Of a stretch of DNA of 64,000 nt, positions 45,821-54,273 are shown piece by piece (position 1 is the first letter of the stretch; every line of letters starts with the position of its first letter). The notes beneath the pieces are model-generated. The model made no database searches. It was not told the origin of the DNA and worked only from the letters and a program-made list of their open reading frames with translations. Both the position numbers and the translations under genes were made by a program. Source of the stretch: Hyphomonadaceae bacterium BRH_c29 (GTDB lineage Bacteria > Pseudomonadota > Alphaproteobacteria > Caulobacterales > Hyphomonadaceae); NCBI GenBank assembly GCA_000961695.1, contig LADW01000027.1, forward strand, positions 1 to 64,000, in the 5' to 3' direction.

Positions 45821-47382
45821 TGGACTGCTGCGGCGGAACAGACGAACATGAGGACGATTGCACCGAAGTGATCGTCAAAGAGGGCATCGACGCGAAAACC
45901 GTCGAGGCCGCGAAGGCGCTTGAGTCCGAGAATTATTCTGCCGGCTTCTCCACCACGATCGACATGGAGTTCTCGCCGAAGGGCCTGTCGGAAGACACGA
46001 TCCGGTTCATTTCGGCGAAGAAGGAAGAGCCGGACTGGCTGCTGGAATGGCGCCTCGCCGCCTATCGCCGCTGGCTGACCATGGAAGAGCCGACCTGGGC
46101 CAAGGTCCGCTATTCGCCGATCGACTATCAGGCCTATTATTACTACGCCGCGCCCAAGTCCGGCGCGAAATATGAGTCCATCGACGACGTGCCGCAGGAA
46201 ATCCTCGACACGTATGCAAAGCTCGGCATCCCGCTGCGCGAGGCCGAAGTGCTGCTGGGCGTGGAAGGCGCGGCTGAAACCGCCGCCGCCGCCCGCGAGA
46301 AGCCGCGCGTTGCCGTCGATGCCGTGTTCGACTCTGTCTCTGTCGCCACCACGTTCCGCAAGGAACTGGAAAAGGCCGGCGTGATCTTCATGTCGATCTC
46401 CGAGGCTGTGCGCGACCATCCGGAGCTTGTGAAGAAATATCTCGGCAGCGTCGTTCCGCAGTCGGATAACTTTTTCGCCACGCTGAACAGCGCCGTCTTT
46501 TCGGATGGCACGTTCGTCTATGTGCCCAAGGGCGTGCGTTGCCCGATGGAGCTGTCGACCTATTTCCGTATGAACGCGGAGAACACGGGGCAGTTTGAAC
46601 GTACCCTGATTATCTGCGATGAGGGGGCTTATGTCTCCTATCTCGAAGGCTGCACCGCGCCGATGCGGGACGAGAACCAGCTCCACGCCGCTGTGGTAGA
46701 ACTGGTCGCTCTCGACGATGCCGAGATCAAATACTCCACCGTCCAGAATTGGTGGCCGGGCGACGAAGACGGCAAGGGCGGCATCTATAATTTCGTGACC
46801 AAGCGCGGCGACTGCCGAGGTGCGCGCTCGAAAATCTCCTGGACACAGGTCGAGACAGGCTCAGCCGTGACGTGGAAATACCCGTCCTGCATCCTGCGCG
46901 GCGATGACAGCGTGGGCGAGTTCTACTCCATCGCCGTCACCAATGGCCGCCAGCAGGCCGACACCGGCACAAAGATGATCCACCTCGGCAAGCGCACGCG
47001 CAGCCGGATCATCTCCAAGGGCATCTCGGCCGGCAAGTCAGACAACACCTATCGCGGCCTCGTCTCGATCAACAAGCGGGCCGAAAAGGCGCGTAACTTC
47101 ACCCAGTGCGACAGCCTGCTGATCGGCGGACGCTGCGGCGCCCACACCGTGCCTTATGTCGAGAACCGCCGCGCCGATGCGCAGCTGGAGCATGAGGCAA
47201 CCACCACCAAGCTCTCCGAAGACCAGCTCTTCTACGCCCGCCAGCGCGGCCTCGGTGAGGAGCAGGCCGTGGCCCTCCTGGTCAACGGCTTCGTCCGCGA
47301 AGTGCTTCAGGAACTGCCGATGGAGTTCGCGGTGGAGGCCCAGAAGCTGCTCGAAGTGAGCCTTGAGGGCAGTGTTGGGTAA
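45820..47382 (+). CDS. sufB: Fe-S cluster scaffold SufB
   Basis: 520 residues from ATG 45820 (TAATG junction with iscS). Core of the SufBC2D scaffold. Conserved blocks: [76 protein letters not shown], and [22 protein letters not shown]. The first 16 residues, [16 protein letters not shown], hold three Cys and several acidic/His residues, unusual for SufB. Confidence 0.96.
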   Translation: MDCCGGTDEHEDDCTEVIVKEGIDAKTVEAAKALESENYSAGFSTTIDMEFSPKGLSEDTIRFISAKKEEPDWLLEWRLAAYRRWLTMEEPTWAKVRYSPIDYQAYYYYAAPKSGAKYESIDDVPQEILDTYAKLGIPLREAEVLLGVEGAAETAAAAREKPRVAVDAVFDSVSVATTFRKELEKAGVIFMSISEAVRDHPELVKKYLGSVVPQSDNFFATLNSAVFSDGTFVYVPKGVRCPMELSTYFRMNAENTGQFERTLIICDEGAYVSYLEGCTAPMRDENQLHAAVVELVALDDAEIKYSTVQNWWPGDEDGKGGIYNFVTKRGDCRGARSKISWTQVETGSAVTWKYPSCILRGDDSVGEFYSIAVTNGRQQADTGTKMIHLGKRTRSRIISKGISAGKSDNTYRGLVSINKRAEKARNFTQCDSLLIGGRCGAHTVPYVENRRADAQLEHEATTTKLSEDQLFYARQRGLGEEQAVALLVNGFVREVLQELPMEFAVEAQKLLEVSLEGSVG

Positions 47383-47767
47383 GGAAGCCTTCTCCCGCTG
47401 GCTCGCCGCCTATGCCGCGGCGCTCTCGAACGGGAACTGGACGAGCTGCGCCAAACTCTTCACCGAAGACGCCATCTTCCTGCCGACACCCTTCGACAGC
47501 CCCGTGCGGGGCGGAGACCGGATCTCAGCCCACCTTCAGGCCGCCTGGTCCCGGTTCGACCGGGTGGATTTCACCGCCGAAGCCATTGCCCCCGGCTGGG
47601 CCCATTGGCATGTCGCCGCCGGGCTCGATGTATTGGAGGAGTCCGTACGGTTCGATGGCCTGCTGAACGCCGAATTTACAGGCGCTGAGGCTTGTACACG
47701 GCTGGTTCTGTGGACAGAAAGCCTCTCCCCCCACGAAGACGACATTCTGGCCCAGCGGGACGCGTAG
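47372..47767 (+). CDS. NTF2/SnoaL-like small protein within suf operon
   Basis: 131 residues from GTG 47372; TTG 47363 and TTG 47375 are alternatives, the last having GAGGG five bases upstream. It overlaps the sufB 3' end in another frame. Sequence [53 protein letters not shown] fits an NTF2-like fold; W-rich middle. No signal peptide. Placement between sufB and sufC suggests a role connected to Fe-S assembly, but no such function is known to me. Confidence 0.7.
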   Translation: MLGKEAFSRWLAAYAAALSNGNWTSCAKLFTEDAIFLPTPFDSPVRGGDRISAHLQAAWSRFDRVDFTAEAIAPGWAHWHVAAGLDVLEESVRFDGLLNAEFTGAEACTRLVLWTESLSPHEDDILAQRDA

Positions 47768-47900
47768 GACGCTCCAGGCCTGTCGGCCCTGTTTCCCTGC
47801 GTTTTTGGCCGGACGCCTGTTGGACAGATTAGCCGTTCTCCACACCCCATTCCTGACCTAAGGGCTTTCCCTGAGGCCCGGTCGGCCCTACATCCGCCCC

Positions 47901-48656
47901 ATGTTGAAGATTGAGAACCTGACCGCCACTGTCGGCGACGACGCCAAGCAGATCATCAATGGGCTGACCCTTGAGGTGCCCGCCGGTGAAGTGCACGCCA
48001 TCATGGGCCCGAACGGGGCCGGCAAGTCGACCCTGTCCTACGTGCTGACCGGCCGGAACGGCTATGAGGTCACCGGCGGCAGTGCGACGCTGAACGGCGA
48101 GAACATCCTCGGCATGGCGCCGGAAGAGCGCGCCGCCAAGGGCATGTTCCTGTCCTTCCAGTACCCGGTCGAGATCCCCGGCGTGCCGGTGATGACCTTC
48201 GTGCGCACGGCCATGAACTCCCAGCGCAAACTGCGCGGCGAGGCCGAGATTTCCGCGCCGGACTTCATCAAAATGTCCCGCGACATCGCCAAGACGCTGA
48301 AACTTGATCCCGAGATGCTGAAGCGTCCGGTCAATGTCGGTTTCTCGGGAGGCGAGAAGAAGCGGCTCGAAATCTATCAGATGATGATGCTGGAGCCGAA
48401 ATTCCTGATCCTCGACGAGACCGACTCAGGCCTCGACATCGACGCGCTGAAGACGGTCGCCGAGGGCGTCAACGCCATGCGCGCGCCGGATCGGGGCATG
48501 CTGGTGATCACCCACTATCAGCGCCTGCTGGACTATATCAAACCGGACAAGGTGCACGTGCTGGCCGCTGGCCGCATCATCAAGACCGGCGGACCGGACC
48601 TCGCCCACCGCCTCGAAGCCGAAGGCTATGACGGCGTTCTGGGAGAAGCGGTGTGA
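47901..48656 (+). CDS. sufC: Fe-S assembly ATPase SufC
   Basis: 251 residues, ABC-type ATPase of the SufBC2D complex. Walker A GPNGAGKSTLSYV, Q-loop FLSFQYPVEIPG, signature GFSGGEKKRLEIYQM, Walker B FLILDETDSGLDIDA and switch His in VITHYQRLL. No membrane domain. Overlaps sufD by 4 bp. Confidence 0.97.
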   Translation: MLKIENLTATVGDDAKQIINGLTLEVPAGEVHAIMGPNGAGKSTLSYVLTGRNGYEVTGGSATLNGENILGMAPEERAAKGMFLSFQYPVEIPGVPVMTFVRTAMNSQRKLRGEAEISAPDFIKMSRDIAKTLKLDPEMLKRPVNVGFSGGEKKRLEIYQMMMLEPKFLILDETDSGLDIDALKTVAEGVNAMRAPDRGMLVITHYQRLLDYIKPDKVHVLAAGRIIKTGGPDLAHRLEAEGYDGVLGEAV

Positions 48657-49876
48657 CCACCGCCCTGCGCGACCTGATCACCAACCCCAACGCGGCGGAG
48701 CTGGAGCTCCTCGCGCGCTATGGCATGTTGCCGGAAGATGCGCGCCGGGCTCGCGCGTTCGAGGCCTTTGCGAAAGAGGACCTGCCGCACCGCCGCATCG
48801 AAGGCTGGCGCTGGACGGACGTGAAAGCTGCCCTTCAGGTCATTGAAACGCCTCCCAGGATCACCGTCGCTGACACCCTGATCACGGATAATGCCCTCGT
48901 GTTCACGTTCACGCCCACAGGATTTACCTGGCCGGAAGACCTTCCCGAGGGCATCCGCGTGCTGGCCAAGCCTGAGGCGCAGGCCTTTGGCGGGGCCGAA
49001 ACCATGCCGCTCGGCGCCCTCGCTGCGGCGCTCTCCGGCGGCGGGAAGCGCCCCGGCACGCTGATGATCGAAGTGGCCGGAACAGACCTGCCGCGCCTGC
49101 ACTTCCAGTTCAGCGGCGCAGGCGAGGCGAACTTCGCCCGCATCCAGATCCTCGTGCGCCCGGGCGCCTTTGTCGCGGTCAGTGAATCCTATCTCGGCGG
49201 GGCAGGCTTTACCGCTTCGCTCCTGGAGTATTCATTACAGAAGGGTGCTGTCCTCTCGCGCACGGTCTACCAGCGTGCCAGCACGGCAGAAGTGCTCGCC
49301 TCCACGGCGTCCGTCCAGCTCGACGAGGGCGCGGCATACACCCAGACGACCCTTGCTTTCGGGGCCAAACTCGCCCGTCTTGAAACGCGCGTCAGCCATC
49401 AGCAAGCCGGCGCGAAGGCGACGCTGAACGCCGCCTATCTCTGCGCGGCGGGCCACCATGCCGACATCACGACCGACGTGCGCCACGGCGCCCCAGCCTG
49501 CGTCACACGCCAGGTCACCAAGGGCGCCGTGCTGGACGGCGGCCGCGGCGTGTTCCAGGGCAAGTTCCTGGTCCCCCGCAATGTCGGCCAGAAGACCGAC
49601 GCAGACATGCAGCACAACGCGCTGTTGCTGGAGGAAGGCGCCGAAGTCTTCGCCAAGCCGGAGCTGGAAATCTACGCCGACGACGTGGAATGCGCCCACG
49701 GCAACACGTCCGGCGCGCTGGATGCGAACCAGATGTTCTACATGCGCCAGCGCGGCATCGCCGAAGACGAGGCGCGGGCCCTGCTGACCGAGGCCTTCAT
49801 TGCTGAAGCGCTGGAAACCGCTGGCGATTTGGAAGACGTGCTGCGCGAGCAGGCGCGGGCCTGGCTGGCGCGATGA
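48653..49876 (+). CDS. sufD: Fe-S cluster assembly protein SufD
   Basis: 407 residues from GTG 48653. Beta-helix partner of SufB: N-terminal helices (LPHRRIEGWRWTDVKAAL), SufBD core with ITTDVRHGAPACVTRQVTKGAVLDGGRGVFQGKFLVPRNVGQKTDADMQHNALLL, and the C-terminal VECAHGNTSGALDANQMFYMRQRGI. The heterodimer with SufB builds the nascent cluster. Overlaps sufS by ATGA. Confidence 0.95.
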   Translation: MTTALRDLITNPNAAELELLARYGMLPEDARRARAFEAFAKEDLPHRRIEGWRWTDVKAALQVIETPPRITVADTLITDNALVFTFTPTGFTWPEDLPEGIRVLAKPEAQAFGGAETMPLGALAAALSGGGKRPGTLMIEVAGTDLPRLHFQFSGAGEANFARIQILVRPGAFVAVSESYLGGAGFTASLLEYSLQKGAVLSRTVYQRASTAEVLASTASVQLDEGAAYTQTTLAFGAKLARLETRVSHQQAGAKATLNAAYLCAAGHHADITTDVRHGAPACVTRQVTKGAVLDGGRGVFQGKFLVPRNVGQKTDADMQHNALLLEEGAEVFAKPELEIYADDVECAHGNTSGALDANQMFYMRQRGIAEDEARALLTEAFIAEALETAGDLEDVLREQARAWLAR

Positions 49877-51096
49877 GCACGCTGCTGGACATCGACGCCA
49901 TCCGCGCGGAATTCCCGATCCTGTCCCGTCAGGTGAATGGCTATCCGCTGGTCTATCTGGACAATGCAGCCAGCGCGCAGAAGCCTGACGCCGTGATCGA
50001 CGCGGTCGCCAACCAGTCGCGCACGGCCTATGCCAACGTGCACCGGGGCATCCACACGCTCTCCAACGAGACGACAGAGGCCTATGAGGCCGCCCGCGAG
50101 ACGGTGCGCAGCTTCGTCAACGCCCCGGCGGTTGAGAACATCATCTTCACCAAAGGCTCGACCGAGGGGATCAACCTCGTCGCTTCGGCTCTGGCGGGTG
50201 AGATACAATCGGGCGATGAGATCGTGCTCTCGGTCATGGAGCACCATTCCAACATCATCCCCTGGCACTTCCTGCGTGAGCGCCACGGCGCTGTGCTGCG
50301 CTGGGTGGGCCTGACCGATGACGGCGCACTCGACATGGCGGCGCTGGCCGAAGCCATCGGGCCGAAGACCAAATTCGTCGCCATGACGCACATGTCCAAC
50401 GTGCTGGGCACGGTGACCGACATGGCAAAAATCGTGCGTCTCGCGCATGCCGCTGGCGCGCAGGTGCTGGCTGATGGCAGCCAGGCCGCTGTGCATGTTC
50501 CGGTGGACGTCCAGGCCCTCGGCATCGACTGGTATGTCATGACCGGCCACAAGCTCTACGGCCCCACCGGCATTGGCGCGCTCTACGGCACCGCTGAGGC
50601 GTTGGACCGGGCGCGGCCCTATCAGGGCGGCGGCGAGATGATCGAGATCGTCACGCGCGACCGGGTGACCTACAACACCGCCCCGCACAAGTTCGAAGCC
50701 GGTACGCCGCCAATCCTGGAAGCCATCGGCCTGGGCGCAGCCCTCAAATGGATGCGCAATCATCCGGCTGAGGCCGTTCATGCGCACGAGATGGCGCTCT
50801 ATCACCGTGCTGTAGACGGTCTGCGCGGCATCAATGGCCTGCGGATCCATGGCGAAGCGCCGGGCAAGGGCGCTGTGCTGACCTTCAGCCTGGAAGGCGC
50901 CCATCCGCACGATATTGCCCAGATTCTGGACCGCTACGGCGTCGCCATCCGCGCAGGCCACCATTGTGCGCAGCCCCTGATGGAACATCTGGGCGTGCCC
51001 TCGACAGCGCGGGCCTCCTTCGCCATCTACAACACACTCGCCGAGGTCGACGCCTTCATTGAAGCGCTCGCCAAGGCCCGGAAAATGCTGGTATAG
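49873..51096 (+). CDS. sufS: Cysteine desulfurase SufS
   Basis: 407 residues, class II cysteine desulfurase. PLP Lys in VMTGHKLYGPTGIGALYG, active Cys in IRAGHHCAQPLMEHLGV, and NVHRGIHTLSNETTEAYEAARE. Sulfur donor for SufBCD; SufE is not in the window. Second desulfurase of this operon after the IscS-like one. Confidence 0.96.
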   Translation: MSTLLDIDAIRAEFPILSRQVNGYPLVYLDNAASAQKPDAVIDAVANQSRTAYANVHRGIHTLSNETTEAYEAARETVRSFVNAPAVENIIFTKGSTEGINLVASALAGEIQSGDEIVLSVMEHHSNIIPWHFLRERHGAVLRWVGLTDDGALDMAALAEAIGPKTKFVAMTHMSNVLGTVTDMAKIVRLAHAAGAQVLADGSQAAVHVPVDVQALGIDWYVMTGHKLYGPTGIGALYGTAEALDRARPYQGGGEMIEIVTRDRVTYNTAPHKFEAGTPPILEAIGLGAALKWMRNHPAEAVHAHEMALYHRAVDGLRGINGLRIHGEAPGKGAVLTFSLEGAHPHDIAQILDRYGVAIRAGHHCAQPLMEHLGVPSTARASFAIYNTLAEVDAFIEALAKARKMLV

Positions 51097-51104
51097 GTGG
51101 CTCA

Positions 51105-51488
51105 ATGGCCGACGACATGACCTCCCCCAACATCGACGCCGCTGCTGAAACTGCAGCGCCTTCCGCGATTCCACAGGATGAGCTGAACCGGATCACCGAC
51201 GCCTTGATCGCGTCGTTCAAAACGGTGTTCGACCCGGAAATCCCAGTCGACATCTATGAGCTGGGCCTGATCTACAAGGTGGATATTGATGATGACCGCA
51301 AGGTCGATATCGAAATGACCCTCACCGCGCCAGGCTGCCCGGTCGCCGGTGACATGCCGGGCTGGGTGGAAACAGCCGCCCGCACGGTCGAAGGCGTTAC
51401 GGATGTAGAGGTCCAGCTGACCTTCGATCCGCCGTGGGACCCCTCCCGCATGTCCGATGAAGCGCGCCTTGCGCTGAACATGCTTTAA
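51105..51488 (+). CDS. sufT: SUF-system maturation protein SufT (MIP18/DUF59)
   Basis: 127 residues; disordered Ala-rich N-terminus then a DUF59 domain: FKTVFDPEIPVDIYELGLIYKVDIDD, MTLTAPGCPVAGDMPGWVETAA with the conserved Cys, and VEVQLTFDPPWDPSRMSDEARLAL. Acts in transfer of Fe-S clusters to client proteins. 8 bp after sufS. Confidence 0.92.
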   Translation: MADDMTSPNIDAAAETAAPSAIPQDELNRITDALIASFKTVFDPEIPVDIYELGLIYKVDIDDDRKVDIEMTLTAPGCPVAGDMPGWVETAARTVEGVTDVEVQLTFDPPWDPSRMSDEARLALNML

Positions 51489-51523
51489 TTGAAAGGACAG
51501 GGCCGAGTCCCTATCTTTCCTCC

Positions 51524-51883
51524 ATGGCCAGAAGACCCAGACCCAAACCCGTGAAGCTGACTGACGCCGCTGCGATGCGCGTCAAGGAGATCATGGAAGA
51601 ACGCGGCGCAGGTTATCTGCGTGTCGGCGTGAAGAATGGCGGCTGCGCCGGCATGGAATACGTCATGGACTATGCCATGGCGCCCGAAACGCTCGACGAA
51701 GTGGTCGAGGACAATGGCATCACCATTCTGATCGACGCGAAGGCCGTGCTGTTCCTGCTCGGCAGCGAGGTCGATTTCGAGATGACCCCGCTGCACGAGA
51801 AGTTTGTGTTCCGGAACCCGAACCAGACAGACGCCTGTGGCTGCGGCGAAAGCGTGACGATCGTCCCGGCGGTCGCCGACTAA
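51524..51883 (+). CDS. sufA: A-type Fe-S carrier SufA/HesB family
   Basis: 119 residues. The three cluster-ligating cysteines are present: VGVKNGGCAGMEYVMD and the C-terminal DACGCGES. KLTDAAAMRVKEIMEER is the family start. Carries assembled clusters to apo-proteins. Last gene of the suf operon. Confidence 0.95.
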   Translation: MARRPRPKPVKLTDAAAMRVKEIMEERGAGYLRVGVKNGGCAGMEYVMDYAMAPETLDEVVEDNGITILIDAKAVLFLLGSEVDFEMTPLHEKFVFRNPNQTDACGCGESVTIVPAVAD

Positions 51884-51918
51884 GCCCGCTTATCTGAACT
51901 TCATTCGCTATTCTTCAC

Positions 51919-52524
51919 CTAATCGAAGATCGACATGTCGAACTTCCCTCCATTCGTGATGGGGCAGGTCTTGGCGAATGATACGAACACTTTGTCTTTG
52001 CCCGGCAGGTTGAGATCATAGGTCTTGCCCTGAAATTTCAGGGTCACCTCTTCCCCTTTGACCACAGCATTGAAGATGCGCCGCGGCACGGCCGGGTCGA
52101 ACGGGATGATCTTGGTGGAATCCGGGTGGTACCGGAACCGCTCGGCTTGCTTCTTGCCACCAACGGTGAGGATGCCGGATGCCGTCAGGATGCGCAGGGA
52201 ATGGTCCGGCGCGTCCTCATAGGTGTTCTCCGGATCGATCTGGAACCCCAGCGACAGCGAGTTCTGACCCTTGGAATTGGCCTGGCAGTTCAGAATGGTG
52301 ATCGGTCCGGCCCCGCCTGACGACTGGATCATGCGCGAGAAGCTGTAAAAGTCCGCGCCATGTCCGGCGTCTGCGCCATCGGCAGACCAGATCCGGTCGG
52401 GATCCTGCTTCCAGTGCGGTACGGTGGCTTCGGCTGGGGCAGGCGGTGTGTCCGCCAACGCCCCAAGGGACAAGCCCAGCGCCGTGATCGTAGCCAGTGC
52501 TGCCGCGCGCAAATTCAGAATCAT
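51919..52524 (-). CDS. Exported protein of unknown family (paralogue A)
   Basis: 201 residues with a signal peptide (MILNLRAAALATITALGLSLGALA). Mature part has two Cys, in ITILNCQANSKGQ and FAKTCPITNG, likely a disulfide. It shares architecture and several blocks with the next gene: CQAN, (Q)A(E/K)FRY.P, (R)(I/V)FNA.V.G, and FAKTC near the end. I recognise no family. Predicted periplasmic beta-rich protein. Confidence 0.75.
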   Translation of the reverse strand: MILNLRAAALATITALGLSLGALADTPPAPAEATVPHWKQDPDRIWSADGADAGHGADFYSFSRMIQSSGGAGPITILNCQANSKGQNSLSLGFQIDPENTYEDAPDHSLRILTASGILTVGGKKQAERFRYHPDSTKIIPFDPAVPRRIFNAVVKGEEVTLKFQGKTYDLNLPGKDKVFVSFAKTCPITNGGKFDMSIFD

Positions 52525-52605
52525 GGGCGTGCTCCCTCCATCATGTCACGGATAGGGAGCACACTCCGGCAAGTCGCGTCAATGCGCCTAAAGGTTGCTT
52601 GCGCC

Positions 52606-53127
52606 TCAGCTTCCCGACTGTTCTCGCAGTGTTGCACAGGTCTTCGCGAACGCCTTGAATGTCATGTCCGGCGCGGGAAGGTCGGCCTGGATGTCCGTTT
52701 CACGCTTCATGTCGATATTCAGGGGTTTACCCAGAACCGCCGCATTAAAGACCTTCGCAGCGAAAGCGTGTGACCGGATCTCCACAAGATCAATCGCTGG
52801 GACATAACGGAATTTGGCCTGTTGCGATGCTTCGTCTCCGACGGAGATGGTCGCATCTGCGGATCGCCCATAGGGTGCATTTTTGGCGAGCAATTCCGGT
52901 AGCGAGCCGGGCGAGAGCGTGATCGCGCTCGAAAGGTCGCCATTCGCCTGACAGGTCAGCATGACGCCGTGCTCGTTGGTATCCTGCGTATAGATCGCTC
53001 GCGGTGCAGCCGCGTCCTGACCTTTCCAGGCCATCCACTCAGTTGCAGAAGCCGGCAAGGCCGCCGAAAGCCCAGCCATAAGGCAGCAGACCGCAGCCGG
53101 CGCGAGAGTTCGTTTCAAAGTCATCAT
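52606..53127 (-). CDS. Exported protein of unknown family (paralogue B)
   Basis: 173 residues from ATG 53127; further upstream start codons precede no signal peptide. Leader MMTLKRTLAPAAVCCLMAGLSAALPASA. Shares MLTCQANGDL, QAKFRYVPA, KVFNAAVLGKPL and FKAFAKTCATL with the neighbouring gene, so the two are a diverged tandem duplication. The IS481-family copy sits about 100 bp upstream and may have changed its promoter. Function unknown. Confidence 0.72.
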   Translation of the reverse strand: MMTLKRTLAPAAVCCLMAGLSAALPASATEWMAWKGQDAAAPRAIYTQDTNEHGVMLTCQANGDLSSAITLSPGSLPELLAKNAPYGRSADATISVGDEASQQAKFRYVPAIDLVEIRSHAFAAKVFNAAVLGKPLNIDMKRETDIQADLPAPDMTFKAFAKTCATLREQSGS

Positions 53128-53226
53128 CCTGATCCCGATTTGGCCCCCGGAATCACCTAAGCAATTATTGAATATCAATAATTACGCATCGAGTAAAGAT
53201 ATTACTTTCCGTCAAGATTGCGCTGG

Positions 53227-53232
53227 CCTAGG
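53227..53232. repeat. Left target-site duplication CCTAGG
   Basis: CCTAGG directly flanks the left inverted repeat and recurs at 54268-54273 beside the right one. The NCTAGN target is the known preference of IS481. Confidence 0.85.
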
Positions 53233-53256
53233 TGTGATCTTTCAATAGGTTGTCCA
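53233..53256 (+). repeat. Left inverted repeat of the IS
   Basis: TGTGATCTTTCAATAGGTTG plus TCCA; mismatches to the right end at positions 5, 6, 7, 9 and 14. Confidence 0.88.
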
Positions 53257-53315
53257 TTCGGGCCTGATCGGGGAGATTGATGTTGTGAGACGTCAACTCC
53301 AGGAAAGGACACCGA

Positions 53316-54272
53316 ATGGACATCCATGAGAATGCCCGAACCACGCCCCATAGTCGAGCCGAGATGGTCCGGCGTGTGATTGAGGAAGGCGCAAGCAGGA
53401 GCGCCGTCGCCAAAGCCTTCGGCGTGTGCTGCAAGACTGTCAGCAAGTGGGTAGACCGCTTCCTTGCGGAAGGGCCCGAGGGCCTCAGGGAGCGCTCTTC
53501 GCGTCCGCACCGGCTGTATCGCCCGACGCCCGGTACGATCGTGGACGCGGTCATCAAGCTACGTCGCCAACGCTTGCCGGGACACGAGATCGCCCACCGA
53601 TGCAAGGTTTCGCCAGCCACAGTCAGTCGTATCCTGCGCGCCGTAAGGCTCAGCCGGGCCAGAGATCTCGATCCGCCTGAACCGCCCCGCCGCTACGAGC
53701 ACCCAAATCCCGGTGACATGATCCATATCGACATCAAGAAGCTCGGGCGCTTCGGGCGTCCCGGGCACCGCATCACCGGAAGCAGGAAGAGCAAGTCCAT
53801 CCATAGCGGCATCGGCTGGGAGTATGTCCATGTCGCCGTGGATGACGCCTCACGCGTCTCCTTCAACCAGATCCATCCCGACGAAAAAGCCCCCAGTGCC
53901 GTCGACCACCTGAAGGCCTGCGTGGCTTACTACAAGCGTCTGGGTGTCGCCGTCCGGCGGGTGATGACAGACAATGGCGCGTGCTATCGTTCGACCGCCT
54001 TCAAAAATACCTGTCGTGAGCTCGGCCTCAAACATGTCCGGACCAAACCCTACACGCCGCGGACAAACGGAAAGGCCGAACGCTTCATCCAGACCGCCCT
54101 CAGGGAATGGGCTTACGCCAGGTCCTACAATACCTCAGACCAGAGGGCCGCCTGCCTCGCAGGCTGGACACATCGATACAACTTCCATCGACCCCATGGC
54201 GGCATTCAACATCAAACTCCCATCAGTCGACTCGGTCTAACCGTGGACAACCTGTTGAGACTCCACACCTAG
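53316..54272 (+). CDS. IS481-family transposase
   Basis: 318 residues. N-terminal helix-turn-helix (RRVIEEGASRSAVAKAFGVCCKTVSKWVDRFLAEG), second HTH (GHEIAHRCKVSPATVSRILR), and an rve integrase core with DDE acids in MIHIDIKKLGRF, RRVMTDNGACYRS and NGKAERFIQT; C-terminal YNFHRPHGGIQHQTPISRL. The last codons read through the right end and the TAG stop (54270-54272) lies in the CCTAGG target duplication, not in the element itself. Confidence 0.95.
   Translation: MDIHENARTTPHSRAEMVRRVIEEGASRSAVAKAFGVCCKTVSKWVDRFLAEGPEGLRERSSRPHRLYRPTPGTIVDAVIKLRRQRLPGHEIAHRCKVSPATVSRILRAVRLSRARDLDPPEPPRRYEHPNPGDMIHIDIKKLGRFGRPGHRITGSRKSKSIHSGIGWEYVHVAVDDASRVSFNQIHPDEKAPSAVDHLKACVAYYKRLGVAVRRVMTDNGACYRSTAFKNTCRELGLKHVRTKPYTPRTNGKAERFIQTALREWAYARSYNTSDQRAACLAGWTHRYNFHRPHGGIQHQTPISRLGLTVDNLLRLHT
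54244..54267 (-). repeat. Right inverted repeat of the IS
   Basis: Reverse complement begins TGTGGAGTCTCAACAGGTTG; it encodes the last residues of the transposase. Confidence 0.88.
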
Positions 54273-54273
54273 G
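54268..54273. repeat. Right target-site duplication CCTAGG
   Basis: Second copy of the target. Its CTAG core reads TAG on both strands and is the stop of both the transposase (+) and plsC (-). Confidence 0.85.

Larger units (their letters stand above)
53233..54267 (+). mobile_element. Complete IS481-family insertion sequence, 1035 bp
   Basis: Terminal inverted repeats of 24 bp (53233-53256 and 54244-54267) match at 19 of 24 positions, sharing TGTG at the tips and AGGTTGTCCA inside; CAATAGGTTGT resembles the published IS481 end. A 6-bp duplication CCTAGG flanks both ends. One intact transposase fills the element. All parts needed for transposition appear present, so it may be active or recently arrived. 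Confidence 0.92.
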
